A stretch of 64,000 nucleotides of DNA from Heterohyrax brucei (lineage: Eukaryota > Chordata > Mammalia > Hyracoidea > Procaviidae): the NCBI GenBank assembly GCA_028571685.1, contig CM053148.1, positions 92,154,001-92,218,000 on the forward strand, written 5' to 3'. Positions 62,636 to 64,000 of this stretch are shown here, piece by piece. The translations under genes were made by a program, and so were the position numbers. The notes beneath the pieces are model-generated. The model ran no database searches, was not told the DNA's origin, and saw only the letters and a list, made by a program, of their open reading frames with translations. The first letter of the stretch is position 1. Every line of letters starts with the position of its first letter.

Positions 62636-63145
62636 ATACCAATGTATGACCTTGAGTATATCTCCCCCGAGTTTAAAGACCATCTCAAGAACAGATTTGA
62701 GGTGTTGACCGCTGACTGCAGACCAGATGAATTGCAGAGTGACGCCAAAGATGTCATCCATGAAGAGAGCAAGAGGTCATTAGAAAGACAAGAACAAAAG
62801 AAAAGACCAGATTGGAAGCCAGAAGAGACTTGGAAACTTGCTCACGAACATCAAGCAGATAAAGCAAAAGGAAACAGTGGCGAAACAGAAGACCTAAACA
62901 GAAGATTTCAAAAGGCAGCTCAACAAAACAAAATAAAGTATTATAATGACATACACAAAGAATGGAAAATGGAAAGCCAGATGGGAAGAACACGTTCTGC
63001 GTTTCTCAAGCTGACAGAACAGAAAAAAAAATGCAAGCCTCGAATTGAAATAGTGAAGGATTCTTCAGGGAAAATATTAACGACTCAGGGAGCATCAAAA
63101 GAAGATGGAAGGAATACACAGAGTCATTATACCAGAAAGAACTGA
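62624..63145 (+). pseudogene. RTE polyprotein linker fragment (endonuclease to reverse transcriptase)
   Basis: 173 open codons, the longest in the window. The first five or so codons come from the host LTR. Then YDLEYISPEFKDHLKNRFEV, HEESKRSLERQEQKKRPDWK, EDLNRRFQKAAQQNKIKYYN and RTRSAFLKLTEQKKKCKPRI. Highly charged and probably helical; no catalytic residues belong to this region. The last 20 codons are out of frame with the family after a one-base loss. Confidence 0.88.
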
Positions 63146-63881
63146 TTGATGTCCAGCCATCTGAAGAGGTAACATATGATCAGGAACAGCTGGTGATGAA
63201 GGAAGAAACTGAAGCTGCACTGAAGGCATTGGCAAAAAATAAGACTCCAGGAATTGATGGAATATCAACTGAGATACTTCAACAAACAGACACAGTGATG
63301 GAAGTACTCACTCATCTACGGCAAGAAACTCAGAGGACAGCTACCTGGCTAACTGACTGTAAGAGATCCATATTTATGCCCCTTACACAGAAAGGTGAAC
63401 CAACTGAATGTGGAAATTACCAAACAATATCACTATTACCACATGCAAGTAAAACTTTGCTCAAGAACATTCAAAAGCAACTAAAACAGTGTATTGACAA
63501 GGAACTGCCAAAAATTCAAGTTGGATTCAGAAGAAGATATGGAACCAGGGATGTCATTGTTGATGTCAGATAGATCTTGGCTGAACGTGGAGAAAACCAG
63601 AAAGATGTTTACTTGTGTTTCATTGACTATGCAGAAGCATTTGACTGGGTGGGTCATAACAAATTATGGCTAACATTGCATAAAATGGATCAAGAGACAG
63701 TTGTGCAAACAGAATAAGGGGACATTACATGGTTTAAAGTCAGGAAAGGTGTGCACCAGGGTTGTATCTTTTCAATCTATGCTGAGCAAATAATCCAAGA
63801 ACTGGATTATACAAAGAAGAATGAAGCACCAAGATTGGAGGATGACTCATTATAGCGTGCATTATGCAGATGACACCACCT
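62636..63881 (+). mobile_element. RTE LINE, 5'-truncated, best-preserved reverse transcriptase
   Basis: Starts at the end of the endonuclease (TATGACCTTGAGTATATC) and covers linker and reverse transcriptase to just past the YADD box. Readable in pieces: linker 62624-63145, RT start 63193-63573, FIDYAEAFDWVGHNKLW at 63620-63670 and YADD at 63863-63874. Damage: one-base shift near 63078, TGG to TAG stop at 63571-63573, a gap near 63770, and truncation at 63881 where other sequence begins. Confidence 0.93.
63193..63573 (+). pseudogene. RTE reverse transcriptase N-terminal fragment
   Basis: 126 open codons: ALKALAKNKTPGIDGISTEI (first conserved block with PGIDGI), RSIFMPLTQKGEPTECGNYQ then TISLLP (second block), IQVGFRRRYGTRDVIVDVR (third block, with GFRRR-GT-D). 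The frame closes at a TAG where the family has Trp. Catalytic motifs A (FIDYAEAFD) and C (YADD) follow downstream in the next pieces. Confidence 0.9.
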
Positions 63882-63882
63882 T

Positions 63883-64000
63883 TGTGGGGAGTGGAGTGTC
63901 CAGCCCAAGATGGAGCCCAAGGCTGGAGCCCCTCCTTATTCCACACCCTTGTTTACCAGACTTAGGGCTTTCATAGCGCATGCTTGTGAGCAGTGGCTGC
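63883..64000 (+). mobile_element. Possible 5' end of an ERV-type LTR, running off the window
   Basis: RTE homology ends abruptly at 63881 and is followed by TGTGGGGAGTGGAGTGTCC, CAGCCCAAGATGGAGCCC and CCTTATTCCACACCC. A TG start, the CCAAGATGGAGCC motif and a C-rich texture recall mammalian class I ERV LTRs, but only 118 bases are visible. Confidence 0.4.

Overview
The window reads as intergenic (or deep intronic) nuclear DNA of a placental mammal, very probably an afrotherian (elephant, sirenian, hyrax, aardvark or a relative). The diagnosis rests on two interspersed families seen dozens of times. One is a tRNA-derived SINE of the AfroSINE type, with a head reading GGAAACCCTGGTGG, an RNA polymerase III box B reading GGCAGTTCAAATCC and a tail reading GTCGCCATGAGTCGG. 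The other is an RTE-clade (Bov-B-like) LINE. Mammal-wide fossils (MIR, L2, MLT1/MaLR LTRs, a hAT-like and a mariner-like DNA element) and L1 pieces complete the picture. Species cannot be fixed by eye, and family names come from remembered consensus sequences, not from a search.

I find no intact protein-coding gene, RNA gene, CRISPR array or operon. The longest open frames (153 to 173 codons) lie inside repeats: the RTE polyprotein, an L1/RTE chimera and L2. The real information is in how the repeats are layered.

Layout. 0-9 kb: MIRs, AfroSINEs, a 5' RTE piece (2.6-3.6 kb) and unassigned AT-rich DNA. 9-10 kb: an RTE 3' part broken by an inverted RTE piece. 10-20 kb: an L1 3' end, L2, an MLT1 LTR, several SINEs, an unclassified LTR-like block at 17 kb and a second L1 3' end at 19.5-20.4 kb. 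20.7-28.2 kb is almost solid RTE: an internally deleted plus-strand copy with an opposite-strand RTE inside it, then a near-full-length minus-strand copy carrying a MaLR LTR and a SINE. 28-37 kb: AT-rich DNA with SINEs, two MaLR LTRs and a SINE split by an RTE tail. 37-45 kb: a mariner relic, an RTE 3' half with an L1 inserted, two MLT1-type LTRs and a hAT-like fossil. 45-53 kb: a MaLR LTR with a dated SINE insertion, two MIRs, a mini-RTE, an L1 3' end, a tripartite SINE and a 5' RTE half. 55.3-58.5 kb: a near-full-length plus-strand RTE. 59-64 kb: SINEs, an MLT1-type LTR and a 5'-truncated RTE that still has its YADD box, cut at 63.88 kb by what may be the start of another LTR.

How the parts relate. 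The RTE encodes an endonuclease and reverse transcriptase. The SINEs share its 3' tail block and were presumably copied by it. The window also holds forms suggesting how such parasites arise: an RTE reduced to its two ends, a SINE built from a tRNA-like head plus those two ends, and tiny tail-only insertions flanked by perfect 11-bp direct repeats. All RTE copies seen are broken. I found no undescribed functional system; the most original signals are the tail-only micro-insertions and the RTE-to-SINE intermediates.
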